The notes beneath the pieces were generated by a model. The model saw nothing but the letters and a program-made list of their open reading frames with translations, had not been told where the DNA came from and did not search any database. From assembly GCA_002493945.1 (NCBI GenBank), contig DLAL01000085.1, positions 55,826-119,825 of the forward strand: 64,000 nt of DNA. Reading direction: 5' to 3'. Both the position numbers and the translations under genes were made by a program. Positions 1-8,430 of the stretch are shown in pieces. Within the stretch, counting starts at the first letter, position 1. The number at the start of each line of letters is the position of its first letter. This stretch comes from Porphyromonadaceae bacterium UBA7048 (lineage in GTDB: Bacteria; Bacteroidota; Bacteroidia; Bacteroidales; Muribaculaceae).

Positions 1-22
1 TGACGACGGGTAATTTTTTTTT

Positions 23-1144
23 ATGCCCATACGTCAGGACGTCCCGGACCCCGTTTTACTGATGCTGAGAATGTCAAAGCTAAATGCCCATAGTTCGCAG
101 ACCATCGACTTCATGCGGTTCCCTCTCATGGTGGGAATCGTGATGATTCACTGCCATATCGGAGCTGACAGTCTGCCCGTAGGCTCGTATGTCGTTGACC
201 TACTCAACGGAGGCTTCTGCCGCGCTTGCGTCCCGCTTTTCTTCATCATATCGGGTTACCTCTTCTTCCGCAAAGGCACTTTCGACAGAACGACGTATAT
301 CTCGCAACTGCGCAAACGAGTCAGGTCAGTCCTTTTACCATATCTCCTTTGGAATATCCTCGCACTCATATGGTACGTGATACTGTCACGAGGTGCCATA
401 GTGTCAAAAATTCCGACCGACAACACATTCGGATTCCTCCAATACGTCTTTTGGGACCAGCTCGGTGCACCGTGCACGTTTTACTACGAACCGCCAACCA
501 CACCTGTGGACTACCCGCTCTGGTATCTGCGCGACCTGATTGTGATGAGCATCATATCGCCGCTGTTCTACGTCCTGCTGAAAGGGCGAAAAGGCATATG
601 GGTGCTCGGCGCACTCCTCGTGTGCTTCGTGGCAGGTCTCGGACCGCACATTTCGGGGCTCGGGCCGGTGGCCATTGTGTTCTTCGGCTTTGGCGCATAT
701 TCCGGGATTCACGGTCTCGACCCGGTCGAAGCCTGCGGACGGCCGACTGTCTTCCGCGCGGCGGCAGCCACCGCCATATGGACAGCACTGTGCGTGGCAT
801 CAGTCAGCGGTCCCTCTGCTTTCATCCGTGAGCGCTGCATCGGACTCGGCATATTGTGCGGTGTCTATGCCCTCACCTGCTGGGCATCATACATGACTGA
901 CCGCCGTGCGCGGATTCACGCACTTCTGACATCGAGCACTTTTTTCGTCTTCGGATTCCACAGTCTGGTCATAGGTCCGTGGCGCTCGATTCTGTCAAAG
1001 GTCATCATTCCCGATACCTCAGTCGGCATGATACTCCTCTACTTCAGCCTCTCGGCCACAGTCACCGCCTTCTGCGTCGCCTCGTATTGGCTTCTGAGCC
1101 GCATCTGTCCGCCGATTGCGAAAGCGCTCACGGGCGGACGGTGA
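23..1144 (+). CDS. acyltransferase family 3 membrane protein
   Basis: This is an integral membrane protein of the acyltransferase-3 family, which moves acyl groups (often O-acetyl) onto sugars of surface polysaccharides at the inner membrane. The sequence shows the family opening, a short polar head followed by TIDFMRFPLMVGIVMIH and then PLFFIISGYLFFRK, and about ten hydrophobic segments to the C-terminus. At 373 residues it has family length. The first ATG (23) adds a poorly hydrophobic head; the in-frame ATGs at 62 and 71 fit the family better, so the true start may be 71. The acceptor cannot be read from the sequence. It converges on the DUF4136 gene across a terminator hairpin. Confidence 0.85.
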   Translation: MPIRQDVPDPVLLMLRMSKLNAHSSQTIDFMRFPLMVGIVMIHCHIGADSLPVGSYVVDLLNGGFCRACVPLFFIISGYLFFRKGTFDRTTYISQLRKRVRSVLLPYLLWNILALIWYVILSRGAIVSKIPTDNTFGFLQYVFWDQLGAPCTFYYEPPTTPVDYPLWYLRDLIVMSIISPLFYVLLKGRKGIWVLGALLVCFVAGLGPHISGLGPVAIVFFGFGAYSGIHGLDPVEACGRPTVFRAAAATAIWTALCVASVSGPSAFIRERCIGLGILCGVYALTCWASYMTDRRARIHALLTSSTFFVFGFHSLVIGPWRSILSKVIIPDTSVGMILLYFSLSATVTAFCVASYWLLSRICPPIAKALTGGR

Positions 1145-1153
1145 CAGAAAATA

Positions 1154-1186
1154 CGAGGCCCGGCGGATGGTGTCCGTCGGGCCTCG
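1154..1186. terminator. bidirectional hairpin terminator
   Basis: The arms CGAGGCCCGGCGGAT and GTCCGTCGGGCCTCG form a stem of about 15 bp with a three-base loop, with a few wobbles. It lies between two convergent stop codons (1144 and 1193), so it can serve both genes. Confidence 0.75.
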
Positions 1187-1192
1187 GTTGAC

Positions 1193-1813
1193 TTATTTCC
1201 TGTATTGCGGCAGGAGTGGTACGGGGAATTTCGAGAATAGGGTCTGAGCGGCTTCGGCGATGCCTTTCAGGTCGCGGAACTGCGACTCGCCGTTCTGGAG
1301 GATGGTGGCCACCGACGACGAATAGAGCGGCACCTTCGTGTCTATGTTGACCATATCCATGGTCAGGACGCCTTCCTTGTAGATGCCGGTGATGACCTGC
1401 GCATTGCTGTAGTAACCCGGCCAGTAGTTATAGCGCGGATACATGAAGCAGGGGTAGCAGCCGTTGTAGAACGGGCCTGGGACGGGCGCCCACGCTCCGG
1501 GGCCATAAGCATCAATAAGCGGCTCGGTGGCTATCTCCTTGTGGACGGTCAGGCCGATATTGATGAGCAACGGCGAAGCAGGGTCCTCGGTGAAACCTCG
1601 TTCGACCATTTGCTCGCGGATGGCGGCGGCGATGTTGTAGTAGGTGACCATCTGCATGCCGGGCGGAAGATTGCCGTCGGCAGGAGTAACGATACGGAAC
1701 GTATGGTAGTCGGAGAGGTCGGCATTATTGTAAGTCTCGCTGTTGACAAGCGAGAACGGGCTGCAGGCACAGAGGAGAAGACCTGCGAAGAGGATTGCGA
1801 AGAATTTTTTCAT
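1193..1813 (-). CDS. DUF4136 family lipoprotein
   Basis: A small secreted lipoprotein of about 206 residues. It starts MKKFFAILFAGLLLCACSP, a signal peptide with a lipobox and lipidated Cys near residue 17. The rest resembles DUF4136 envelope proteins: a strand-helix core with 'DYHTFRIVTPADG', then helix 'IAAAIREQMVERGF' and 'LLINIGLTVHKE', followed by a Gly/Tyr/Pro-rich stretch. I chose the ATG at 1813, not 1837, because it opens directly into the signal peptide; the eight extra upstream residues would come from an inverted repeat. The function of DUF4136 proteins is unknown; an outer-membrane location is likely. It lies downstream of and in line with the glycosidase gene. Confidence 0.8.
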   Translation of the reverse strand: MKKFFAILFAGLLLCACSPFSLVNSETYNNADLSDYHTFRIVTPADGNLPPGMQMVTYYNIAAAIREQMVERGFTEDPASPLLINIGLTVHKEIATEPLIDAYGPGAWAPVPGPFYNGCYPCFMYPRYNYWPGYYSNAQVITGIYKEGVLTMDMVNIDTKVPLYSSSVATILQNGESQFRDLKGIAEAAQTLFSKFPVPLLPQYRK

Positions 1814-1818
1814 AAACG

Positions 1819-1860
1819 AAGCGTTGAAAGTGTACACAATATATACACTTCCAACGCTTT
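1819..1860 (-). terminator. long inverted repeat before DUF4136 gene
   Basis: AAGCGTTGaAAGTGTA (1819-1834) pairs with TATACACTTcCAACGCTT (1842-1859). It follows the glycosidase stop codon (1895, minus strand) and ends six bases before the DUF4136 ATG (1811-1813). It can be the terminator of the glycosidase gene or an attenuator covering the ribosome-binding region of the next gene. Confidence 0.6.
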
Positions 1861-1894
1861 GCGTCGTTGTTTGGTTCGCCGTGGGCGCCGAGGG

Positions 1895-4156
1895 TCAGTC
1901 GCCGACCTTCACGAGTTCCACACGGTCAAGCAGAGCATGATTGGTGCGGATATTCATATTGGTATTCTCGGGACGGAAGTCGATGGTGACAGTGTGGCTG
2001 CCGGCCTTGAGCGGAACGAGGACGGAGTTGCTCATGCCCCAGTCATCCCAGTTGTTCACGCCGCGATGAGGGAACACCATGATGCCCTGACGCTGACCGT
2101 CGACCGATACGGTGCGGATGGCACATTTGTTCTCAGTGTTGACAGGGCCGTTGCCATTGGCATAGCGGACCGAGAGGGCATAGGTGCCGTCAGCGGGCAC
2201 GGTGACGGGGATGGAAAGGGGTGCGGTCTTCTGATCAATCTCCACAAAACCCGTGCCGGTGTAGCCTTCGACCGGCGCAGCAGGCGTATTGTAAATCTCG
2301 GCCGAAGCGATGGCAGTGCTTTCGCCGGGCAGCTGGGCGATGATGGACTTGCGTGAGCTGCGCGGCTCGGATGCGAAACTCTCGACTCCGTCAGCCGAGA
2401 CGCCAACCACCTGATAGTCGCCCGGGACAGACACATCGAATGAGGTCTGACGGGTCTCGGCCACGACCTTGCCGTCGCGCAGGATGCGGTAGGAACCGAT
2501 GTACTCGATAGGATTCCACTGCAGCCGTCCGTCGGCAATCCACGTAACGGGAGTCAGAGGTGCCTTGACGTTGGGCGTACGGTTGACCTTGAGAGGCGCT
2601 ATTTCGTTGTCGGCCATCGTGATGACTATGGTGTTGTCGCCCTTGATGTTGGCCGGGATGAAGGCGTCTTTGCGCTCCTTGCCGTTGAGCGTGAACGACC
2701 TGATGCGGTCGCCGTAGCCGCGGACGGTGATGGAGAGGGTCGCATTGCGGTACTTGAAGTTGTCAAGTGTGCGCTCGGCGGCGAGGGCTTTGGGAACGAA
2801 GGGAGCGAAGCGGAGACCGTCACGCTCGAAGTTTATGCCGAAGAGTATGCGGTTGGTCACGGCGATGTTTCCGGCCAGACACCAGAGCATGTTCGACGAA
2901 TTGAGCTCGGTGGCGATGTCGCCGTTGTCGAGGTTGAAATTCTCCTTGTTCGTGGTGAATAGCGCGGCCGGACGGAATATCGAGCCTATCGCCTCGAGCG
3001 TGCCCTGCTCATTGCCGGCCTTTGCATTGGCGATGGCCCAGTATGCGGCCACCCAGGGCCAGAGGGCATTGTTATGGTAGGCAGGCATATCGGCTATCTG
3101 CGGAAAGAATATCGCAGCTCCGAATGGCGTGGTGGGATTGCACTCGGTGATGGTGCGTGCGCGGTCGGCGTCGGCCACATCGTAGATGATGGCAAGAGCT
3201 TCGCCGAGGGTCTCGGCGCGCGGATTGAGGACGGGGAAATTGCGTCCGTAGTTGTACATGGCGTAGTAGCCCTTGTCGTCGAGCCAGAGATTCTTATTGA
3301 TGGCATCGGCGACGGCCTGGGCACGGGCGGTGTACTCCTCGGCTTCCTTCTTATGACCGAGCTCGCGTGCTATCTCGGCGAGTGTGCGGAGCGCCTGGGA
3401 GTGCACGACCGATGTTCCGAGAGCCTCGGAGTTATAGATATCGGCCATATTCATCCACTTGGGATAGCTCTGCTCGCGCCAGTCGATGAACGATGTCTCG
3501 CCCTTGACCAGTCCCGAGCCGGACACTACCGTCAGGGCATCGTCATCGAGCGACTTCTTAATGACGGGATAGATATATTCGAGCCACTTGCGGTCGCCGG
3601 TGGCCTTGTAGACCTCGTATGCGGCCACGGTCCATATCTCGCGGTCGGAGCTGACGGGCCATGCGCCGCCGCTGCCGGTGTCCTGGATGATGACGCCGTT
3701 GGGGTTCACTTTCTTCATCAGCGATATGCGCGAGGCCTCGGGCTGAAGATATGACATCGAGAGGATGATGGAGTACGAGACGTCGCGGGTCCACACGCCG
3801 GCCCACTCCTTGCCGGTGCGGAGAGTGGTGTCGGGTTCGACGGCATTGACCATCTCGTCAAGACCCATGTTGTAGATGGCCTGATGGAGCCTGTTGGGCG
3901 TGGAGAGACGGGGATAGGAGCTGAGGTCATTCTTGAGCTTCCACGTATGCGAGATAGGGAAGCCGAAACCGGGCTGGGCGTAATAGTTCGACACTATTTC
4001 GGTAGCCGACGGAGCTGTGGCGAAGAATTCGCCCTGTGTGATGGTGTCGCCGTGCCAGCGGTATGCATCGGTGGCGACGATGTCGGTGACAGGCGCGGCT
4101 CCGGCCTGTAAAGCCGAAGCTGCCGCAGCGAGTAGAAGACAAACGGATGTTTTCAT
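1895..4156 (-). CDS. secreted six-hairpin glycosidase with C-terminal beta domains
   Basis: A secreted enzyme of about 753 residues starting at MKTSVCLLLAAAASALQAGA (signal peptide). The start at 4156 is preferred over 4288 because the longer form would overlap tilS and hide the signal peptide. The central part looks like an (alpha/alpha)6 glycosidase of the alpha-L-rhamnosidase/glycogen-debranching superfamily: 'EWAGVWTRDVSYSIILSMSYL', 'GSGGAWPVSSDREIW', 'YYAMYNYGRNFPV', 'NALWPWVAAYWAIANAK'. The tail holds a fibronectin-III-like domain ('WNPIEYIGSYRILRDGK') and then a CBM6/35-like jelly roll ending 'HALLDRVELVKVGD'. The substrate cannot be assigned. It lies 34 bases after tilS and may be read through from it. 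Confidence 0.72.
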   Translation of the reverse strand: MKTSVCLLLAAAASALQAGAAPVTDIVATDAYRWHGDTITQGEFFATAPSATEIVSNYYAQPGFGFPISHTWKLKNDLSSYPRLSTPNRLHQAIYNMGLDEMVNAVEPDTTLRTGKEWAGVWTRDVSYSIILSMSYLQPEASRISLMKKVNPNGVIIQDTGSGGAWPVSSDREIWTVAAYEVYKATGDRKWLEYIYPVIKKSLDDDALTVVSGSGLVKGETSFIDWREQSYPKWMNMADIYNSEALGTSVVHSQALRTLAEIARELGHKKEAEEYTARAQAVADAINKNLWLDDKGYYAMYNYGRNFPVLNPRAETLGEALAIIYDVADADRARTITECNPTTPFGAAIFFPQIADMPAYHNNALWPWVAAYWAIANAKAGNEQGTLEAIGSIFRPAALFTTNKENFNLDNGDIATELNSSNMLWCLAGNIAVTNRILFGINFERDGLRFAPFVPKALAAERTLDNFKYRNATLSITVRGYGDRIRSFTLNGKERKDAFIPANIKGDNTIVITMADNEIAPLKVNRTPNVKAPLTPVTWIADGRLQWNPIEYIGSYRILRDGKVVAETRQTSFDVSVPGDYQVVGVSADGVESFASEPRSSRKSIIAQLPGESTAIASAEIYNTPAAPVEGYTGTGFVEIDQKTAPLSIPVTVPADGTYALSVRYANGNGPVNTENKCAIRTVSVDGQRQGIMVFPHRGVNNWDDWGMSNSVLVPLKAGSHTVTIDFRPENTNMNIRTNHALLDRVELVKVGD

Positions 4157-4190
4157 TGCAAGTGCTATAATGGTGATATTGATTTTTCTA

Positions 4191-5543
4191 TCAGTTAATG
4201 AGTTCGAGTCGTATATACTGCCGGGTGCCCGGTCCGAGGGCGAAACGAGCCGAATTGCGCAGACCGGGAATCCACACGGGTTCGTCATCGCACGTAAGCA
4301 GCCACGCGGCGCGTTTCTGCGCGGCTGAATAGCGGCCTCCGGCGAAAAGGTCGCTGACCAGCTTCGACTTCACGGCGCCGAAGGGCACCATGCGGTCGCC
4401 GCGGCGGTAGTGACGGAGCTGCCAGCGGTGGGACTCATCGAGCACCGAAGCATCGAAGAACGCCGAGCGGGCGCCCGAGCGCTCAGGCCGGAAGTCGGTT
4501 ATGGCATGACGGCTCACGGCTATGCGGACCGGCACTGTGATGTCATGCCGGAGATTCACCTCGAAGGTGTCGCTCTCGGTGATGTTCAGACGCGAGGCGT
4601 CGGAGATGTCGATGACACCGTGACTGAGTTCGGCCACAATCCGGCCGTCGGTCGACTGAAACGTAGCGCCGGAACGGGCGGCGCCGTCTATCATGTCGCA
4701 CACCTGCGTATATGTGAAGCTGAGTGGACGGAGGAACTCGAAGAGCAGCGTGCGAGCCTCGGGCTCGGACTGCACAAGTTCGAGCAGCCGCAGACGCGAA
4801 TCTCCGTCGAAGTATGCCTTGCGCTTAGCCGCCACGGCCTCGTCGTATATGGCCGCGGCGCTCTCGAGATTCGCCACCGAACGGAGAATCGCATCGACCG
4901 CCCCGGGGAAGGCGGCGTCAAGAGCCGGGAGGATGCCGTTGCGCAGGCGGTTGCGGCGGTGAGCGTCGGATGCGTTGCTGCTGTCGGTGATGAAAGTGAT
5001 ACCCTGTGCTGACAGATATTCCTCTATCTCGGCCCGCGTGAAAGGCAGAAGGGGACGGACGACAGAGCCGCTGCGCGGACGCATCGACGTCAGCCCGGCT
5101 ATGCCTGCGCCGCGCATGAGATTGAGCATGAAGGTCTCGGCTCGGTCCTCGCGGTGATGTCCCACGGCCACGGCCTGGGCGCAGTCGCGGTCGAGCAGAT
5201 CGGCAAACCATGCGTAGCGCAGCTCGCGGCACGCCATCTCGACCGACTCGCCGGGATACGCGCGCCTGCGGGCGTCGACATCGAAGTCGCGCACATAGAG
5301 GTCAGTGTCGAGCGTGCGGCATATGTCGCGGCAGTGGAGCATGTCGCGCCGCGACTCCTCGCCCCGGAGGTGAAAGTTGCAGTGCGCCGCGCGGCAGTCG
5401 TAGCCGAGACGGAGCAGCACGGCCAGGAGCGCAACCGAGTCGGCACCGCCGCTGAGAGCCACCACTACGGGGGCCTGGCGGTGCAGGAGGCTGTGCGCGG
5501 CTATATATGCGGCGGCGCGGCTTTCGAAGTCGGCTGTAGTCAC
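4191..5543 (-). CDS. tilS: tRNA(Ile)-lysidine synthetase TilS
   Basis: This enzyme uses ATP to attach lysine to C34 of the tRNA-Ile with anticodon CAU, making it read AUA. The N-terminal PP-loop is plain: VVVALSGGADSVALL with SGGADS at residues 31-36, then 'CRAAHCNFHLRGEESRRD' and 'VAVGHHREDRAETFMLNLMRGAGIAGL'. The C-terminal part carries the substrate-binding/TilS_C region ('LRHYRRGDRMVPFG', 'DLFAGGRYSAAQKRAAWLL'). Its 450 residues match Bacteroidetes TilS. The start codon overlaps the stop of nadE by 4 bases (ATGA), so the two are translationally coupled. Confidence 0.95.
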   Translation of the reverse strand: MTTADFESRAAAYIAAHSLLHRQAPVVVALSGGADSVALLAVLLRLGYDCRAAHCNFHLRGEESRRDMLHCRDICRTLDTDLYVRDFDVDARRRAYPGESVEMACRELRYAWFADLLDRDCAQAVAVGHHREDRAETFMLNLMRGAGIAGLTSMRPRSGSVVRPLLPFTRAEIEEYLSAQGITFITDSSNASDAHRRNRLRNGILPALDAAFPGAVDAILRSVANLESAAAIYDEAVAAKRKAYFDGDSRLRLLELVQSEPEARTLLFEFLRPLSFTYTQVCDMIDGAARSGATFQSTDGRIVAELSHGVIDISDASRLNITESDTFEVNLRHDITVPVRIAVSRHAITDFRPERSGARSAFFDASVLDESHRWQLRHYRRGDRMVPFGAVKSKLVSDLFAGGRYSAAQKRAAWLLTCDDEPVWIPGLRNSARFALGPGTRQYIRLELIN

Positions 5544-7495
5544 TCTGCGTCAGTATCGGTCAGACTGTCCGCCTCCTTGAGCCACAGCGCCGATGAGGCG
5601 TCGGAGGGCATGCGCCAGTCGCCACGGGGCGAAAGGCAGACACTGCCCACCTTCGGGCCGTCGGGCAGACATGAGCGTTTGAACTGCTGGTTGAAGAAGC
5701 GCCGGAAGAAGGTGGAGAGCCACTTCGCGATGACGGCATCGGAGTAAGCGCCGTCGAAAGCCTTGCGCGCAAGCACGAAGATGCGGCGAGGCGAAAATCC
5801 GTAGCGGAGCGTATAGTACAGAAAGAAGTCGTGCAGCTCGTACGGGCCCACGAGGTCTTCGGTCTTCTGCTTTATGGTTCCGTCAGGCTCGGCCGGTATG
5901 AGTTCGGGACTGATGGGGGTGTCGACGATGTCGAGGAGGGCGCGCTTCTCGTCGGGGTCGGAGGTCTGCGAGGCAAAGTACTTGGTGAGATGGCGCACGA
6001 GCGTCTTGGGGACACCGGCGTTGACGCCGTACATCGACATATGGTCGCCGTTATATGTGGCCCAGCCGAGAGCCAGCTCTGAGAGGTCGCCCGTGCCGAG
6101 CACCATGCCGCCCGACTGGTTGGCTATGTCCATGAGCAGGAGCGTGCGCTGACGCGCCTGACTGTTCTCGTACGTGACGTCGTGGACCGACGGGTCGTGG
6201 CCGATATCCTGAAAATGGAGGTTTACGGCCGGAACGATGGATATCTCTCGCATGGCTACGCCGAGGGCCTTCATGAGCGTGACGGCGTTGTCGTGCGTAC
6301 GGTCGGTCGTGCCGAATCCCGGCATAGTCACGCCGACGATGCCGCTGCGGTCGAGCTGCAGACGGTCGAACGCACGGGTGGCCACAAGGAGCGCCAGCGT
6401 GGAGTCAAGGCCGCCGGAGATGCCGATGACCAGACACTTGCATCCCGTTGCCGACAGACGCTGCGCCAGGCCGGCCACCTGTATGTTGATGATTTCCTCG
6501 CAGCGCTCCTGAAGGTCGCTGTCGCCCGAGGGGACGAAGGGATGAGGGTCGACGCTGCGCATCAGACCGTCGGTCTGAGGGCGACGGTCCTCGCCGCCGT
6601 GTACCGGCGAGACGAAGACTTCCGCCTCGCAGCGGCGCGCCGAGTCGGCAAACGAGCCATTGTGGATGCGGTCGCGGCGTATGGCCTCTACGTCGACGTC
6701 GGCCACCGTCAGCTGATTGCCTGACTGCCAGCGGCGGTTGCAGGCAAGCATACGGCCGTTCTCGGCCACGAAAAGTTTGCCGTCGAACACAAGGTCGGTC
6801 GACGACTCGCCGAATCCGGCCGACGCATAGGCGTAGGCGCAGATGCAGCGTGCCGACTGGCTCCCGACAAGCGACTTGAGATAAGCGTACTTGCCGATGA
6901 TGTCATCACTGGCCGACAGATTGAGGATGAGCTCGGCGCCGCCGAGAGCGAGCGCCGTACTCGGCGGACACGGCGTCCAGAGGTCCTCACAGATTTCGAC
7001 ACCGACCTTGACACCGTTGAAGTCGAATATCTGATTCTGACCGAAGGGGATATCCCAGTCCTCGAATCCGCTCACAGTCTCGACATCTGCCGGAGCCGGA
7101 GCGAACCAGCGCTTCTCGTAGAACTCGTTGTAGTTCGGAATGAACGTCTTCGGGACTATGCCCTGCACGGCACCTCCGGCGCATATAAAGGCGCAGTTGT
7201 ACAGCGCCCCGGCCGACACGAAGGGAGCACCGACAGCCACAAACATTCCGCCGCAGCGGGCGGTGTGCGCAGCAATCCCGAGCACAGCCTGCCGCGCGGC
7301 GTCAAGCAGTGTCGATGAGTGGAAGAGGTCGGCGCAGGTGTAGGCCGTCACGCACATTTCCGGGAAAACGAGCACGTCGGCGCCCCGGGCATAAGCGCGG
7401 TCGATAAGTTCGATGATATTGCGGGTATTGGCATCTACGTCGGCCACCCTTACAGCCGGCGAAGCGCATGCTACCCTGAGAAATCCGTCGGTCAT
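5540..7495 (-). CDS. nadE: glutamine-dependent NAD+ synthetase NadE
   Basis: This enzyme makes NAD+ from nicotinate adenine dinucleotide with ATP, using ammonia from glutamine. The N-terminal nitrilase-fold glutaminase domain shows the Glu-Lys-Cys triad: E46 in VFPEMCVTAY, K116 in VPKTFIPNYNEFYEKRW and C169 in GVEICEDLW. The C-terminal synthetase domain has the PP-loop ISGGLDST at about residues 359-366 and 'GTGDLSELALGWATYNGDHMSMY'. At 651 residues it has the two-domain glutaminase-type length. It overlaps tilS by 4 bases. A terminator hairpin at 7516-7554 separates it from the ribosomal protein genes, and I could not place a convincing promoter of its own. Confidence 0.96.
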   Translation of the reverse strand: MTDGFLRVACASPAVRVADVDANTRNIIELIDRAYARGADVLVFPEMCVTAYTCADLFHSSTLLDAARQAVLGIAAHTARCGGMFVAVGAPFVSAGALYNCAFICAGGAVQGIVPKTFIPNYNEFYEKRWFAPAPADVETVSGFEDWDIPFGQNQIFDFNGVKVGVEICEDLWTPCPPSTALALGGAELILNLSASDDIIGKYAYLKSLVGSQSARCICAYAYASAGFGESSTDLVFDGKLFVAENGRMLACNRRWQSGNQLTVADVDVEAIRRDRIHNGSFADSARRCEAEVFVSPVHGGEDRRPQTDGLMRSVDPHPFVPSGDSDLQERCEEIINIQVAGLAQRLSATGCKCLVIGISGGLDSTLALLVATRAFDRLQLDRSGIVGVTMPGFGTTDRTHDNAVTLMKALGVAMREISIVPAVNLHFQDIGHDPSVHDVTYENSQARQRTLLLMDIANQSGGMVLGTGDLSELALGWATYNGDHMSMYGVNAGVPKTLVRHLTKYFASQTSDPDEKRALLDIVDTPISPELIPAEPDGTIKQKTEDLVGPYELHDFFLYYTLRYGFSPRRIFVLARKAFDGAYSDAVIAKWLSTFFRRFFNQQFKRSCLPDGPKVGSVCLSPRGDWRMPSDASSALWLKEADSLTDTDAE

Positions 7496-7515
7496 AATAG
7501 TTTAAAAACAATTAA

Positions 7516-7554
7516 GGCAGGTACGCCTTGAGTCAAGCAACAAGGAGTCCTGCC
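7516..7554 (-). terminator. terminator of the rpmB-rpmG-DUF4295 cluster
   Basis: GGCAGG (7516-7521) and CCTTG (7526-7530) pair with CAAGG (7541-7545) and CCTGCC (7549-7554). On the minus strand the stem is followed by the T-rich run TTAATTGTTTTTAAA. It lies just after the DUF4295 stop codon, between it and nadE. Confidence 0.75.
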
Positions 7555-7589
7555 ATTTTATGTTTGAACTGAAAAAGGTACGTCCTGAT

Positions 7590-7739
7590 TTATTTGAGAG
7601 CGTCTTTAACAGCGTCGTTGGGCACCATCTGTTCCTGGAAGGTATAAGCACCGGTCTTGGGAGATTTCACCATACGGATAACCTTGCTGTAGGTGCGGCC
7701 TTCGCCTTTCTGGAGGCTTGCTACGGTTTTCTTTGCCAT
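7590..7739 (-). CDS. DUF4295 small basic protein
   Basis: A 49-residue protein starting MAKKTVASLQKGEG, with 'VKSPKTGAYTFQEQMV' and ending NDAVKDALK before TAA. It matches the short lysine-rich DUF4295 family that sits directly after rpmG in Bacteroidetes genomes. Its constant place behind L28 and L33 suggests a ribosome-linked protein, but its role is not established. It follows rpmG by only nine bases. Its terminator lies at 7516-7554. Confidence 0.88.
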   Translation of the reverse strand: MAKKTVASLQKGEGRTYSKVIRMVKSPKTGAYTFQEQMVPNDAVKDALK

Positions 7740-7748
7740 ATCTGGAGA

Positions 7749-7937
7749 TTATTTAATTTCTTTGTGAATGGTCATGCGCTTAAGAATGGGGTTGTATTTC
7801 TTAAGTTCGAGACGTTCGGTAGTGTTCTTGCGGTTCTTGGTGGTGATATAGCGGCTTGTGCCGGGCATGCCGCTGGCTTTATGTTCGGTACATTCGAGAA
7901 TCACCTGTACGCGGTTGCCTTTTGCTTTCTTTGCCAT
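7749..7937 (-). CDS. rpmG: 50S ribosomal protein L33
   Basis: A 62-residue basic protein, [20 protein letters not shown], with '[23 protein letters not shown]' and ending RMTIHKEIK. This is the L33 fold of the large ribosomal subunit. The usual paired zinc-binding Cys motifs are not complete (a single Cys in ILECTEH), as in the Cys-free L33 type. It sits between rpmB and the DUF4295 gene with short gaps, in one transcription unit. Confidence 0.96.
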   Translation of the reverse strand: MAKKAKGNRVQVILECTEHKASGMPGTSRYITTKNRKNTTERLELKKYNPILKRMTIHKEIK

Positions 7938-7968
7938 TGTTTCGTCTGATTAAATGCGTGGGAGGGAA

Positions 7969-8232
7969 TTAGAAACCAACGGGTTTGATGTCCGATGCCT
8001 GGAGGAAACCCTTTTCGTATGCCTGCGTCATAGCAGCGTTGAGGCCGAGCTTGTTGATTGTGCGGAGGCCGGCTGCCGAGATAGTGAGAGAAATCCACAT
8101 ATCCTGTTCTACCCAGTAGAACTTCTTAGTGAAGAGGTTGACGTTGAATTTGCGTTTGGTACGGCGCTTCGAGTGCGAAACGTTATTACCCACCATCGCT
8201 TTTTTGCCGGTGATTTGACAAATCTTTGACAT
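7969..8232 (-). CDS. rpmB: 50S ribosomal protein L28
   Basis: An 87-residue protein, [27 protein letters not shown], with 'FWVEQ'-like '[24 protein letters not shown]'. This matches ribosomal protein L28 of the large subunit. It is the first gene of the rpmB-rpmG-DUF4295 unit. A good promoter lies at 8366-8397, which leaves an untranslated leader of about 125 nt. Confidence 0.96.
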   Translation of the reverse strand: MSKICQITGKKAMVGNNVSHSKRRTKRKFNVNLFTKKFYWVEQDMWISLTISAAGLRTINKLGLNAAMTQAYEKGFLQASDIKPVGF

Positions 8233-8365
8233 GGCTTTTACTGGTTTATCGTTCTTATATATACTTCTTTATTAAACAGGAATCAGTGGCCGGCATCACA
8301 GTTCTCATATCACGACAGGGTGCATCTTTCCCTACGCTTTTAAGGATGTGCCACAATTCAGCGTG

Positions 8366-8397
8366 CAAAGTAACGAAATTTTTTTGACATGACAAAA
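8366..8397 (-). promoter_or_regulatory. Bacteroidetes-type promoter of rpmB
   Basis: On the minus strand the -7 element is TTACTTTG (8366-8373) and the -33 element TTTTG (8393-8397), 19 bases apart. The predicted transcript starts near 8359, leaving a leader of about 125 nt before the rpmB ATG. Confidence 0.7.
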
Positions 8398-8430
8398 TAT
8401 TTTCGCACCTTTTTAGGATAAAAATCAGTG

